Below, in pieces: positions 18,746-27,305 of a stretch of 64,000 nt of DNA. The translations under genes and the position numbers were made by a program. How positions within the stretch are numbered: position 1 is the stretch's first letter; every line of letters starts with the position of its first letter. Source of the stretch: Rhizobiaceae bacterium (GTDB taxonomy: Bacteria; Pseudomonadota; Alphaproteobacteria; Rhizobiales; Rhizobiaceae); assembly GCA_019635775.1 (NCBI GenBank), contig JAHBYU010000005.1, forward strand, positions 1 through 64,000, written 5' to 3'. Under the pieces are notes generated by a model. The model was not told the origin of the DNA, did not search any database, and was given only the letters and a program-made list of their open reading frames with translations.

Positions 18746-19542
18746 TGACTTTGCCTCCAGCGAAGAGCCGTCAGCGCCACCATCATCGCCATGCTGACAG
18801 CGAAGAGCACGGAGGCCATGGCCGCCACGGTCGGATCGACGCGTTCGGTGATCTGTGCCCACATCTGGACCGGAACGGTCCGGTAGGTGGGCGAGGAGAG
18901 GAAGTTGGCGATGACCACTTCGTCCCAGGAGCTGACGAAAGCGAAGATCGCCCCCGAGATTATGCCGCCGCGCGCCAGCGGAAGCGTCACAAGGAAGAAT
19001 GTCTTTGCCCGACTTGCGCCGAGGCTGCGCGCGGCGAGCAGCAACACGGGATTGATCTGCCTTGCCGACGACATGGTGGTGATGACCACCAGCGGTACGC
19101 CGATCATCGCATGGGCCGCAGCGAGGCCGAGCATGTCGTGCAGGCCCAGCCATCCGTAGATCTTGTACATGCCGATCGCCAGCACGATCGTGGGAATGAC
19201 CAGCGGAATGACGATCAAAGCGAGCGTCATGTCGCGAAAGCGCCAGTTCTTGAGGCCCAGCGTCACGCCTGCGGGAACACCCAGCAACAGCGCGATCGCC
19301 GTGGAGACAAGCGCGACCTCGACACTGTGCTGCGCGCTTGCACCCCATTGGCCGCTTGCAAAGAGCGTGGCGTACCAATCGAAGGTGAAGCCGCGCGGAG
19401 GCCAGGAAAGAACCCGGCTTTCCGAAAAGCTCATCGGCAGGATGACGAAGGAAGGCGCCAGCAGAAGGATGACCACCGGGACAAGGAACACTGCTCGCGT
19501 GGCCGCCGACAGGCGGCGCTCTCGGATATTGGAGGATGACAT
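18742..19542 (-). CDS. ABC transporter permease (PotC-like)
   Basis: A 266-residue inner-membrane subunit with six predicted helices. The cytoplasmic EAA loop that docks on the ATPase reads AARSLGASRAKTFFLVTLPLARGGI. The start at 19542 lies four bases after the stop of the other permease, and its end overlaps the ATPase start. Both suggest translational coupling. Confidence 0.93.
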   Translation of the reverse strand: MSSSNIRERRLSAATRAVFLVPVVILLLAPSFVILPMSFSESRVLSWPPRGFTFDWYATLFASGQWGASAQHSVEVALVSTAIALLLGVPAGVTLGLKNWRFRDMTLALIVIPLVIPTIVLAIGMYKIYGWLGLHDMLGLAAAHAMIGVPLVVITTMSSARQINPVLLLAARSLGASRAKTFFLVTLPLARGGIISGAIFAFVSSWDEVVIANFLSSPTYRTVPVQMWAQITERVDPTVAAMASVLFAVSMAMMVALTALRWRQSQ

Positions 19543-19546
19543 CGCG

Positions 19547-20401
19547 CTACACCAGGAAGATTTTCTTGATGGAGCGCCAGCCGACTGCGAGCATCAGCAG
19601 GACGGCAGCGGTGACCACGGCGGACATGGCGCCCGCAGCGCCCCAGTCGAGCTGGGTCGTCACCTGTGCGTCTATAAGCACGGCAACCGGCTGATCGCGC
19701 GGGCCGCCAAGCAGCACCGGGGTGATGTAGTAGCCGAGGCTCAGCACGAAGACGAGCATCAGCCCGGCGACAAGGCCAACCTGCGTGGCAGGGAAGAACA
19801 CGTGCCAGAATGACCGTGCCGGGCTCGCCCCAAGGCTTCGGGCCGCCGACAGCAATGTCGGGTCGAATTTTGTCATACTCGCATAGACGGGAAGAATGGT
19901 GAAGGGCAGCAGGATCTGGATCATTCCAAGCGTCACCGCGAAGGACGTCCTGAGCATCCCTATCGGCTGGTCGACAATGCCAGCCCATATCAGCAGCCAG
20001 TTCAGGATTCCGGTGTCCCTTAGGATCACCGTCCAGGCGAAGCTGCGCACAAGCAGGCTTGTCCAGAGCGGGAGCAGGGCGCACGTCAGGAGGAACGCGC
20101 GCATGGTCGGGCCGGACTTGTAGACCGCATAGGCGTAGAAGTAGCCGATCAGCCCGGTGAAGAACGAGACGATGAGGGCGATCCGCACCGTATTGTAGGC
20201 GAACCGCCCAAATGTCGGGTCGGAAAGGATGCGGGCGAAATTGGAGAAGCCCGCATCTTCGGGTTCCGTGAAGCTGTTGCTGATGATGGAGGCGGCAGGC
20301 AGGAACAGGAGCAGGGCCAGTGCCAGCAGCAACGGCCATACCCCGATCGTTTCAGGCAACCTGAAACGTCCGCCCACGCCTCCAGTCATCGCGTTGGTCA
20401 C
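19547..20401 (-). CDS. ABC transporter permease (PotB-like)
   Basis: I prefer the GTG at 20401, which overlaps the binding-protein stop (GTGA) and has GGAAGAG upstream; an ATG at 20389 is the alternative. The 284-residue product has six helices and the EAA loop SAARSLGASPARSFWHVFFP. It pairs with the following permease in the membrane channel of the importer. Confidence 0.92.
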   Translation of the reverse strand: MTNAMTGGVGGRFRLPETIGVWPLLLALALLLFLPAASIISNSFTEPEDAGFSNFARILSDPTFGRFAYNTVRIALIVSFFTGLIGYFYAYAVYKSGPTMRAFLLTCALLPLWTSLLVRSFAWTVILRDTGILNWLLIWAGIVDQPIGMLRTSFAVTLGMIQILLPFTILPVYASMTKFDPTLLSAARSLGASPARSFWHVFFPATQVGLVAGLMLVFVLSLGYYITPVLLGGPRDQPVAVLIDAQVTTQLDWGAAGAMSAVVTAAVLLMLAVGWRSIKKIFLV

Positions 20402-21420
20402 TGAGCGCTCTTCCAGGCCTGATAGCGCTTCTCGAGTTCGGCGGAGTTCGCCGCGATCCACTGATCGTCAAAAACCGCATAGGGCTTGTCGAGATGGCTC
20501 GACGGCAGGTCTGCCGCCATCTCCGGATTTACCTCGGACTTGGTGTTTGAAGGTGCCAGAGGCAGGTTTGCCGTAAGCTTTCCGTTCACATCTGCACTGA
20601 CCGCGTAGGCGATGAGATCCATCGCTGCATCCACATGCTTGCTGCCTTTCGGAATGGTCAGGTAGGCCGCGGCCAGAATCTGCTCTTCGAAGATGTAGTC
20701 GACAGGCATCTGCAGCGCGACCTTTGCGTCGTAGGCGCGGGAGTTATAGGTCATGACCATGGCCACTTCGCCTGAGCCGACCAGTTCCTCCGACTGTGCT
20801 CCGCTCTGCCAGTAGACCAGTGACGGCTTGATCGTGTCGAGCTTCTTGATCGCACGGTCGATGTTGAGCGGATAGAGCTCGTCCGGCTTAACCCCGTCCG
20901 CCAGCAGGGCGATCTCGAAGATGCCGCCTGCCGAATAGTCCATCACGGCTCGCTTGCCGGGAAACTTCTCGAGATCGAAGAAATCAGCCCATCCTGCCGG
21001 CTTCGTCTTCACCTGGTCGGTATTGTAGGCGAGCTGTATGGAATAGATCATGTTCGCCACGCGATAGGTCGAGGCGAAGCCGGGAATGATGTCGTCCTTG
21101 TTGATGACGGTGTAGTCCAGCGGCTCAAGCCACTTGCCGTCGGAATCCGTGCCCCAGGTGTTGTCGCCGTTGTAAACGTCCCAGACGACGCGGTTGGATT
21201 CGACCATCGCGCGCAACTTGGCATTGTCGGTTCCTGCGACAGAAACGATCGTCATCCCGTCTGGAGCCTTCCAGGTGTCCAGTATCTCCTTCTGCACCGC
21301 GTCGTGGTAGGCGCCGCCTCCGTCGACCCATACAAGCGCATTTTCCTGTGCGTTTGCGAGCATCGTTCCGAGAGCCAGGGCGCCGAGGCCGCCAGCCAGT
21401 GCCTGCATATGAAATCGCAT
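20398..21420 (-). CDS. ABC transporter extracellular solute-binding protein (PotD/PotF-like)
   Basis: A 340-residue periplasmic receptor with a Sec signal peptide (LAGGLGALALGTMLANA, cleavage after AQA-like ANA). The mature protein has the type-II binding-protein landmarks of polyamine/iron-type receptors: VWDVYNGD, YRVANMIYSIQLAYNTD, a GWADFFDLEKFPGKRA segment and MVMTYNSRAYDAK. It is the first gene of the six-gene operon and is divergent from a LacI regulator. The ligand is unknown; the deaminase and SahH-like genes in the operon argue against a plain polyamine. Confidence 0.93.
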   Translation of the reverse strand: MRFHMQALAGGLGALALGTMLANAQENALVWVDGGGAYHDAVQKEILDTWKAPDGMTIVSVAGTDNAKLRAMVESNRVVWDVYNGDNTWGTDSDGKWLEPLDYTVINKDDIIPGFASTYRVANMIYSIQLAYNTDQVKTKPAGWADFFDLEKFPGKRAVMDYSAGGIFEIALLADGVKPDELYPLNIDRAIKKLDTIKPSLVYWQSGAQSEELVGSGEVAMVMTYNSRAYDAKVALQMPVDYIFEEQILAAAYLTIPKGSKHVDAAMDLIAYAVSADVNGKLTANLPLAPSNTKSEVNPEMAADLPSSHLDKPYAVFDDQWIAANSAELEKRYQAWKSAQ

Positions 21421-21468
21421 GATCTTTCCCCTTTATCCGCATCCGATTGTGGTCGGGATGCTCTGTAC

Positions 21469-21482
21469 GTCATTCGTATGAC
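21469..21482. promoter_or_regulatory. candidate LacI-family operator 1
   Basis: The dyad GTCATTCGTATGAC has five-base arms GTCAT and ATGAC around a CG-centred core. It lies in the 132-base gap between the binding-protein gene and the divergent LacI gene, as expected for an autoregulated local repressor. The half CGTATGAC recurs 40 bases away. Confidence 0.5.
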
Positions 21483-21511
21483 TATTGAGAATTCCGCCTC
21501 TTGCGGCGGAA

Positions 21512-21529
21512 GTCAATACTACGTATGAC
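21512..21529. promoter_or_regulatory. candidate LacI-family operator 2
   Basis: GTCAATACTACGTATGAC is a second, less perfect dyad (outer GTCA and TGAC, partly matched interior) sharing the CGTATGAC half with the site at 21469. The centre-to-centre spacing is about 45 bases, near four helical turns. Two such sites would allow a LacI-type dimer or looped tetramer to cover both promoters. It ends 23 bases before the lacI-like ATG. Confidence 0.4.
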
Positions 21530-21552
21530 GAAAATGCATCGGGGTACGCTGA

Positions 21553-22584
21553 ATGGCCAGACAGGTCAGCCGGGCGAGCAAGCGCTCAATCACGAGCTTC
21601 GCGGTTGCCGAGGCCGCGGGGGTATCCCAATCTACCGTATCTCTGGTCATGTCCGGCAAGGCCGAGGGCCGCGTGTCCGAGGCCAAGCGTCAGCATGTGC
21701 TGGAGACAGCCAGCAAGCTGGGGTACTCGCCCAACGCTTCGGCGCAGATATTGCGCACGGGCGTCCTGAAGGTGATCGCGCTTGCCGTGCCGAACGTCCA
21801 GCAGCCGTTTTTCGGGCAGGTGCTTGTTGCCGCGGAAGTGGCAGCCCGCTCCCGCGGATATTCCGTCCTGTTGATCGACACAAGCAATGATGCTGAATGG
21901 GTTGAGCGGTTGATTGGCATGATACGCGGCCGATTGGTCGCGGGGTGCATCGTCTATGCAAGTGACGACGCCGACGAGCGGCGGCTGGGCGCTATCAGGG
22001 ATCGCATCCTGTTTGTTGAGGCCGAGAATTCGAGGCGAAGTGGCATCGACCTCGACATTGCGGGCGCGATGGGCGCCGTCGTATCCCACCTTGTCGGGCT
22101 CAACCACACCAGGATCGGCTATCTTGCCGCCCGCTATCCGAAAGCCACCTTCAGGCGCCGGTACGAGGCTTTTCGTGATCAGCTGTCGCAGCACGGGCTG
22201 GACGCCGACCCTGCGTGGCGCACGGACGCGACGTTCGACCTGGAGACAGCGACCGCCGCCGCGACCGAGCTTCTTGGCCAACGCCAGGTTACCGCCTTGT
22301 TTTGCGATGACGACCTGCTCGCTGCCGCTGCCTATCGCGCCGCCCGGTCGCTGGGTCTTTCTGTTCCGCAAGATGTGTCTGTCGTCGGTTTCAATGACAT
22401 CGAAATGGCGCGGATTATCCACCCGGAACTGACAACGGTCGCCATCCCAGCCGAAACGGTGGCGACCCTGGCAGTCGAGAAACTTCTTGGCCAGTTGAGC
22501 GGGGGGCGTTCCTTGTCCGCGGGAACAAGGGTGGTTCCTCTCACGCTCCAGGTTCGGGCTTCCACTGTGCCAGCCCGCTCGTAG
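21553..22584 (+). CDS. LacI-family transcriptional regulator
   Basis: A 343-residue repressor with an N-terminal HTH (SFAVAEAAGVSQSTVSLVMSG) and hinge helix (LGYSPNASAQILRTG). These are followed by a periplasmic-binding-protein-like effector domain with the usual VAIPAETVATLAVEKLL end. It is divergent from the PotABCD-like/cytidine deaminase operon and probably controls it. Immediately downstream it is convergent with the CitE-type lyase gene. Confidence 0.93.
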   Translation: MARQVSRASKRSITSFAVAEAAGVSQSTVSLVMSGKAEGRVSEAKRQHVLETASKLGYSPNASAQILRTGVLKVIALAVPNVQQPFFGQVLVAAEVAARSRGYSVLLIDTSNDAEWVERLIGMIRGRLVAGCIVYASDDADERRLGAIRDRILFVEAENSRRSGIDLDIAGAMGAVVSHLVGLNHTRIGYLAARYPKATFRRRYEAFRDQLSQHGLDADPAWRTDATFDLETATAAATELLGQRQVTALFCDDDLLAAAAYRAARSLGLSVPQDVSVVGFNDIEMARIIHPELTTVAIPAETVATLAVEKLLGQLSGGRSLSAGTRVVPLTLQVRASTVPARS

Positions 22585-22611
22585 CCCTCTATGGGACCTC
22601 TACGCGGTCGC

Positions 22612-23412
22612 CTATCTGGAACGCGCCAGTATCTCATGCGCGCGCTTCACCACGGGCGCATCGACCATGTTTCCGTCAACCGTCAGGACGCCTGCATTCG
22701 AGCCTGCCGTTGCCAGAACCCGTTGCGCCCAGGCGATCTCATCGGCACTCGGCAGGAATGCACGTCGGGCCGGGTCGATCTGCCTGGGATGGATCAGCAG
22801 TTTGCCGCCAAAGCCCATGGCGCGGCTGTGCCTCGCCTCGTCTTCAACGACCTCGGGATCGTCGAACTGCTGCGTGACCCCATCGACCGGCTGCGCGATG
22901 CCTGCATTTCGGGACGCCAGCACCAGGATCGAGCGCGCGTGGGCCAGTGCAAGACGGTCCTGTCCGATGCCGACATCTGCTGCAAAATCAAGGTTGCCGA
23001 AGGCCAGCCTGCTCGACGCATGTGCGATCTCGTTTGTGTTGACGATGCCCTTCGCCGTTTCGACAAGTGCGACAAGCGGCTTTCCGCATCCATTTATGAC
23101 CTGTTGGCAGATAGCGGCGGATTCGGCTTTCGGGAGCATGACGGCTGCAAGGGGAAGCTTGCTGGCCATTGCAACGTCCTCCGCATGCCAATCCGTATCC
23201 GCGCCATTTATGCGAAGCACAATCGGCTTGAGCGCGGCGGCCCGGTCCAGTGCATTCAACAGCCCGGAGCGCGCCTGCGCTTTCTGATCGGCCGCCACGG
23301 CATCCTCGAGATCGAGGATCACGGCGTCTGCGCTTGTCGCGGCCGCCTTGTCCAGCCGGTCGAGCCTGTTGGCCGGCAGGAAGAGGAACAGTGAAAGGTT
23401 GTCCAGTGGCAT
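22612..23412 (-). CDS. HpcH/HpaI-CitE family CoA lyase (citramalyl/malyl-CoA lyase-like)
   Basis: A 266-residue beta subunit-like lyase starting at ATG 23412 (a GTG at 23424 is also possible). It shows the CitE signatures: LFLPANR, ILDLEDAVA, IVLRINGADT, LPKAESAA, ALVETAKGI and FGNLDFAADVG, with the metal-binding Glu and Asp residues in place. Such enzymes split (S)-citramalyl-CoA, malyl-CoA or related thioesters. It follows the CoA transferase gene by about 40 bases in a CoA-thioester operon. With the hydratase near 41 kb it completes an itaconate/mesaconate-type route. Confidence 0.88.
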   Translation of the reverse strand: MPLDNLSLFLFLPANRLDRLDKAAATSADAVILDLEDAVAADQKAQARSGLLNALDRAAALKPIVLRINGADTDWHAEDVAMASKLPLAAVMLPKAESAAICQQVINGCGKPLVALVETAKGIVNTNEIAHASSRLAFGNLDFAADVGIGQDRLALAHARSILVLASRNAGIAQPVDGVTQQFDDPEVVEDEARHSRAMGFGGKLLIHPRQIDPARRAFLPSADEIAWAQRVLATAGSNAGVLTVDGNMVDAPVVKRAHEILARSR

Positions 23413-23453
23413 GACGGTCCGCACTCTCGCGTATGGTTACGTGCGCGCCGGCG

Positions 23454-24557
23454 CTACGAGCGCTCGTGCAACGCGGGCACGGGCCCGTAGGATCGCTCCT
23501 CGTTCATGAAGATCGGGCCCGGCGCTGGCAACGAAACTGCCCCATTGGGCGTATCGACGGTGATACGCCTGAGATGCGGGTGCTTAGAAAGGGCTTCCAT
23601 GTCGCTCACCCTTGCCAGCGCGATGTCGGCGGCAAGCAATGCCTCGATGGCGGAAGCGCTGTCGAGCCGCGCGAAACCCTCCGCGACCACCTTGTCCGTC
23701 TTTGCCCTGTTCGCGACGCGCGCCACGTTGGTGGCAAAGCAGGGATCGCTCGCCAGTTCGGGCCTTTGCAGGAACTCGCGGCAGAGCTTGCCCCACTCGC
23801 GATCGCTCTGGACCGAGATCAGGATGGCCTCGCCGTCGCTGGCGGTGAATACGCCGTAGGGAGCTATGGACGGATGCGCCATGCCAACGCGCGTTGGCGG
23901 CGTGCCTCCCTCATGGTTCAGCAGCGGCGCAGTCAGCCAGTCGGCCATGACGTCGAACATCGCGACCGATATGACTGCATTCTTTCCTGTTGTGGAGCGG
24001 CGGATCAGCGCTTCGAGAATGGCGGAGTATGCCGTGGCCCCTGTTGCGATATCGACAATCGAGATGCCGACGCGCGAGGGCTCCGTCGGCCCGCCGGTGA
24101 TGGAGCAAAGCCCGGATTCCGCCTGCACAAGCAGGTCGTATGCCTTTCGATCGGCGAGCGGTCCGCTTTCGCCATAGCCCGTGATCGAGCAGATGATCAG
24201 CCTGGGATAGTCGCGCGCCAGCCGTTCCGCGTCGAAGCCGAGTTTGGCCAGTGCGCCACGCTTGAGGTTCTGGAGCAGGACGTCGGCATCGGCGAGCAGG
24301 GCTTGCAGCTTCGCCTTGTCCTCCGCCGTCGAGAGATCGAGCGTGACCGACGTCTTGCCCCGGTTGAGCCACACGAAATAGCTCGACTGGCCCGCCGCAG
24401 CCTTGTCGTATCCGCGCGCGAAGTCGCCCTCGGGACGTTCGATCTTGATGACTTGCGCGCCCGCATCGGCCAATCGTGACGAGCAGAACGGCGCCGCCAC
24501 CGCCTGTTCGATGGCGACGACCTTCAGTCCGGACAGTGGAAGATCTGCCTGCGCCAT
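23454..24557 (-). CDS. CaiB/BaiF family III CoA transferase
   Basis: A 367-residue enzyme that moves CoA between carboxylic acids. The N-terminus (PLSGLKVVAIEQAVAAPFCS), VIKIERPEGDFARG, LNRGKTSVTLDL and the catalytic Asp region AYDLLVQAESGL are characteristic of the class. It starts at the last base of the acyl-CoA dehydrogenase frame, so the two are tightly coupled. In Pseudomonas the itaconate CoA transferase belongs to this family, but so do many others, and the acid used here is inferred only from context. Confidence 0.9.
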   Translation of the reverse strand: MAQADLPLSGLKVVAIEQAVAAPFCSSRLADAGAQVIKIERPEGDFARGYDKAAAGQSSYFVWLNRGKTSVTLDLSTAEDKAKLQALLADADVLLQNLKRGALAKLGFDAERLARDYPRLIICSITGYGESGPLADRKAYDLLVQAESGLCSITGGPTEPSRVGISIVDIATGATAYSAILEALIRRSTTGKNAVISVAMFDVMADWLTAPLLNHEGGTPPTRVGMAHPSIAPYGVFTASDGEAILISVQSDREWGKLCREFLQRPELASDPCFATNVARVANRAKTDKVVAEGFARLDSASAIEALLAADIALARVSDMEALSKHPHLRRITVDTPNGAVSLPAPGPIFMNEERSYGPVPALHERS

Positions 24558-25720
24558 CAGAATGACCTCGGCAGTTCGAGCACATGCTCAGCGATGAAGC
24601 TGAGGATGAGGTTCGTGGAGATCGGAGCGACCTGGTAGAGGCGGGTTTCCCTGAACTTGCGTTCGACATCGTACTCCGCGGCGAATCCGAATCCTCCGTG
24701 GAATTGCAGGCAGGCGTTGCCGGCTTCCCATGAAGCCTTGGCTGCGAGGTATTTGGCCATGTTGGCCTCCGCTCCGCATGGCTGCTTCTCGTCGAAAAGA
24801 CGGCAGGCCTTGAAGCGCATCAGGTTGGCCGCCTCGATCTCGATATAGGCTTCCGCGATCGGGAACTGCACGCCCTGATTCTGCCCGATCGGGCGGCCGA
24901 AGACGTTGCGCTCGCGCGCATATTTGGTCACCCGGTCGATGAACCAGTAGCCGTCGCCGATGCATTCGGCCGCAATCAGCGTTCGCTCGGCGTTGAGCCC
25001 GGTCAGGATATACTTGAACCCCTGGCCTTCCTCGCCGATGAGGTTCTCTTCCGGAATTTCGAGATTGTCGAAGAAGAGCTCGTTCGTCTCGTGGTTGACC
25101 ATGTTCGGGATGGGCTGGACCGTCATGCCGTTTTTCACGGCGTCCTTGATGTCCACGAGGAAGATCGACAGTCCTTCGGACTTTTTCTTCACTTCGGAAA
25201 GCGGCGTCGTCCTTGCCAGCAGGATCATCAGGTCCGAATGCTGCACGCGGCTGATCCAGACCTTCTGCCCGTTGACGACGTAGCGGTCGCCCTTCTTCAC
25301 CGCCGTGGTCTTGATCTTTGTGGTGTCGGTTCCGGTCGTCGGTTCGGTCACGCCCATGGATTGCAGGCGCAGTTCTCCGGTGGCGATCTTCGGAAGGTAT
25401 TTCTGGCGCTGCTCCTCAGATCCGTGCCGGACGAGCGTGTTCATGTTGTACATCTGGCCGTGACACGCGCCGGAATTTCCTCCCGAGCGATTGATTTCTT
25501 CCATGATGATGGAGGCTTCGGTCAAGCCCAGGCCGGAACCGCCGTATTCCTCGGGAATGAGGGCAGCCATCCAGCCAGCCTTGGTGAGCGCGTCCACGAA
25601 TTCTTCGGGATAGCCGCGCGCAGCGTCTATTTTCCGGTGATACTCGTCGGGGAATTCCGAGCAGAGCGCACGCACACCGTCGCGGATCGTCTGATACTGG
25701 TCGGTGCTCTCCTGCGACAT
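24557..25720 (-). CDS. acyl-CoA dehydrogenase
   Basis: A 387-residue FAD enzyme of the acyl-CoA dehydrogenase fold. The FAD/substrate stretch MGVTEPTTGTDTTKIKT and the WISRVQHSD segment are present. The C-terminal helices carry RNVFGRPIGQNQGVQFPIAE and QFHGGFGFAAEYDVER, a strongly conserved family block. The catalytic base expected near the C-terminus cannot be placed with confidence by eye. It heads the operon with the CoA transferase and CitE lyase and reads away from the sugar ABC operon that starts at 26012. Confidence 0.93.
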   Translation of the reverse strand: MSQESTDQYQTIRDGVRALCSEFPDEYHRKIDAARGYPEEFVDALTKAGWMAALIPEEYGGSGLGLTEASIIMEEINRSGGNSGACHGQMYNMNTLVRHGSEEQRQKYLPKIATGELRLQSMGVTEPTTGTDTTKIKTTAVKKGDRYVVNGQKVWISRVQHSDLMILLARTTPLSEVKKKSEGLSIFLVDIKDAVKNGMTVQPIPNMVNHETNELFFDNLEIPEENLIGEEGQGFKYILTGLNAERTLIAAECIGDGYWFIDRVTKYARERNVFGRPIGQNQGVQFPIAEAYIEIEAANLMRFKACRLFDEKQPCGAEANMAKYLAAKASWEAGNACLQFHGGFGFAAEYDVERKFRETRLYQVAPISTNLILSFIAEHVLELPRSF

Positions 25721-26011
25721 TTCCCGCTCCTGATGGCATTATTTTATAGTCCCGCAGGGCGGGAGATTTTCGTGCGGAATATGGCTCGGGCGGTGAACGG
25801 GTTACAAATAGCCGATTTGCCTACCTCCCATAGAACACAGATATACCCCGGCGAGGCCAGTCGTCGGGCTCTCCTGCGATGTCGGTCGGCGGCGCATATG
25901 CGTGCCATATGGGGGGTATAACCGTTTTCTCTTTCTCCGTGCCCGTGGAGGTGGAATATACATTTTGGGGAACGGGCGGCCTCCGTCCGTCACCATTGGG
26001 AGGAATTGATC
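25721..26011. promoter_or_regulatory. divergent control region between the CoA operon and the first sugar-type ABC operon
   Basis: About 290 bases serving both directions. A perfect ten-base palindrome CGCATATGCG lies at 25893-25902, followed by CCATATGG at 25905-25912, a second perfect palindrome. Such clustered NCATATGN sites could bind a local regulator shared by both operons. I cannot place -10/-35 boxes convincingly. The ribosome site for the binding protein is GGGAGGA just before 26004. Confidence 0.4.
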
Positions 26012-27199
26012 ATGAAGTCATTCATGTTACGGCTGTCGACATTGTGTTGCGCGGCCATCGTGGCAACCGCGGTCCACGCCGGCGTCGATGAACTGCCGCA
26101 GGACATCCAGGACAAGCTCTACAACAAGGATCTGATCGATCCCAACCAGCCGATTGGTGACAGTGCCTATCGCGACTGGGTCGCGAAGAATCCGCCGCCG
26201 TGGAAGATCGGCTATGCCTCGTCCTATGCCGGCAACACATGGCGCGCCGGCGTCATGGACCGCCTGCAGAACGTGCTTATTCCGAAATGGAAGGAGCTCG
26301 GCCTGCTTGAGGAAGTCATCATCACGCAGTCGAACCTCAACGACTCCACTCAGATCCAGCAGATCCGCCAGCTTGTGGATCAGGGCGTGGATGCCGTGAT
26401 CGTGTGCTGCTCCAACCCGACGGCGCTCAATGCGTCCGTCGAATACGCCTATAACAAGGGCGTCCCGGTATTTTCGGGCATTGGATACCTCACCAGCCCG
26501 TATTCGGTGAACTCGTCGGCAAACTTCGTGGTCGGCGGTCGCATGATGGGCGACTGGATGGCCAAGGAGATTGGTGGAAAGGGCCGCGTGCTGAACGTCG
26601 AGGGCATTCCTGGCGCTTCCGCGTCGGACAGCCAGAATCTCGGCATCGAGGCGGCGATGAAGGAGTATCCGGACATCAAGGTCGAGGGACCGATCGCCGG
26701 CATGTGGACCGATCAGGTGGCCCAGGCCGAGGTGCAGCGTTGGCTGGCGACCAATCCGGGACAGCTTGATGGCATCCTGATCCAGTCTGCTTCCGAGCTG
26801 GGTGGCCTGCGCGCATTGCTGCAGTCGGGCCGGCCAATGGTCCCGATCACGATCGGCTCGGAAGAGGGTGCTCTCTGCTACTGGCGCCATAACCCCGACT
26901 ATGTGTCCGGCGCCATTCATGCCTGGCCTCCGGGCGACGACTTCGAGATGATCTGGAACATCATGATTCGTACGCTTCAGGGCCAGGGACCGAAGATCCA
27001 GTCGATCCTGACCACTCCGGTGACCATGAACCGCGAGGAAATGATGGCGGCCATTCCGGAGGATTGCTCGGAGCAGTCCAGCGGCTGGTATCATCCGGGC
27101 ATCGAAAAGTGGGCCGGCAAGGAGTTCCTCGACAACTTCTTCCTGCGGCCTGCCGATCCGGAGAAGTACGATCCCAAGTCGCATCCGGCTGCGAAGTAA
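26012..27199 (+). CDS. sugar-type ABC transporter substrate-binding protein (RbsB-like)
   Basis: Starting at ATG 26012 behind GGGAGGA, the 395-residue protein has a signal peptide (LSTLCCAAIVATAVHA) and a type-I periplasmic binding fold. WKIGYASSYAGNTWRAGVMD, IRQLVDQGVDAVIVCCSNP, the GVPVFSGIGY strand and GRVLNVEGIPGASASD-like loop follow the ribose-binding-protein plan. It is larger than RbsB (about 300) because of an N-terminal 50-residue extension and a C-terminal tail. It is the first gene of the long operon with the ATPase fusion, two permeases and the rhodopsin-like gene. The ligand is unknown. Confidence 0.9.
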   Translation: MKSFMLRLSTLCCAAIVATAVHAGVDELPQDIQDKLYNKDLIDPNQPIGDSAYRDWVAKNPPPWKIGYASSYAGNTWRAGVMDRLQNVLIPKWKELGLLEEVIITQSNLNDSTQIQQIRQLVDQGVDAVIVCCSNPTALNASVEYAYNKGVPVFSGIGYLTSPYSVNSSANFVVGGRMMGDWMAKEIGGKGRVLNVEGIPGASASDSQNLGIEAAMKEYPDIKVEGPIAGMWTDQVAQAEVQRWLATNPGQLDGILIQSASELGGLRALLQSGRPMVPITIGSEEGALCYWRHNPDYVSGAIHAWPPGDDFEMIWNIMIRTLQGQGPKIQSILTTPVTMNREEMMAAIPEDCSEQSSGWYHPGIEKWAGKEFLDNFFLRPADPEKYDPKSHPAAK

Positions 27200-27210
27200 C
27201 ATCGCTTCCG

Positions 27211-27236
27211 GCGCATCCGCCTTCGGGCGGATGCGC
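27211..27236 (+). terminator. strong hairpin after the binding-protein gene
   Basis: A perfect 11-base stem (GCGCATCCGCC and GGCGGATGCGC) closes a TTCG tetraloop, followed by ATTTCTC. It stands 12 bases after the binding-protein stop and 70 bases before the ATPase. Hairpins here typically reduce read-through or protect the upstream message, so that receptor protein outnumbers the membrane complex. Confidence 0.65.
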
Positions 27237-27305
27237 ATTTCTCATGCATCCGGTTGCTGGTAATCTCCGCGCCGGAGGGCTTTTTCACAAGCAGGATCCG
27301 CTCTC

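Noticed and set aside
17645-19378. A 577-residue extension of the PotA-like ATPase
   Set aside because: The added N-terminal 210 residues are an off-frame reading of the permease gene. The ATGA overlap at 18742-18745 and normal family length set the start at 18745.
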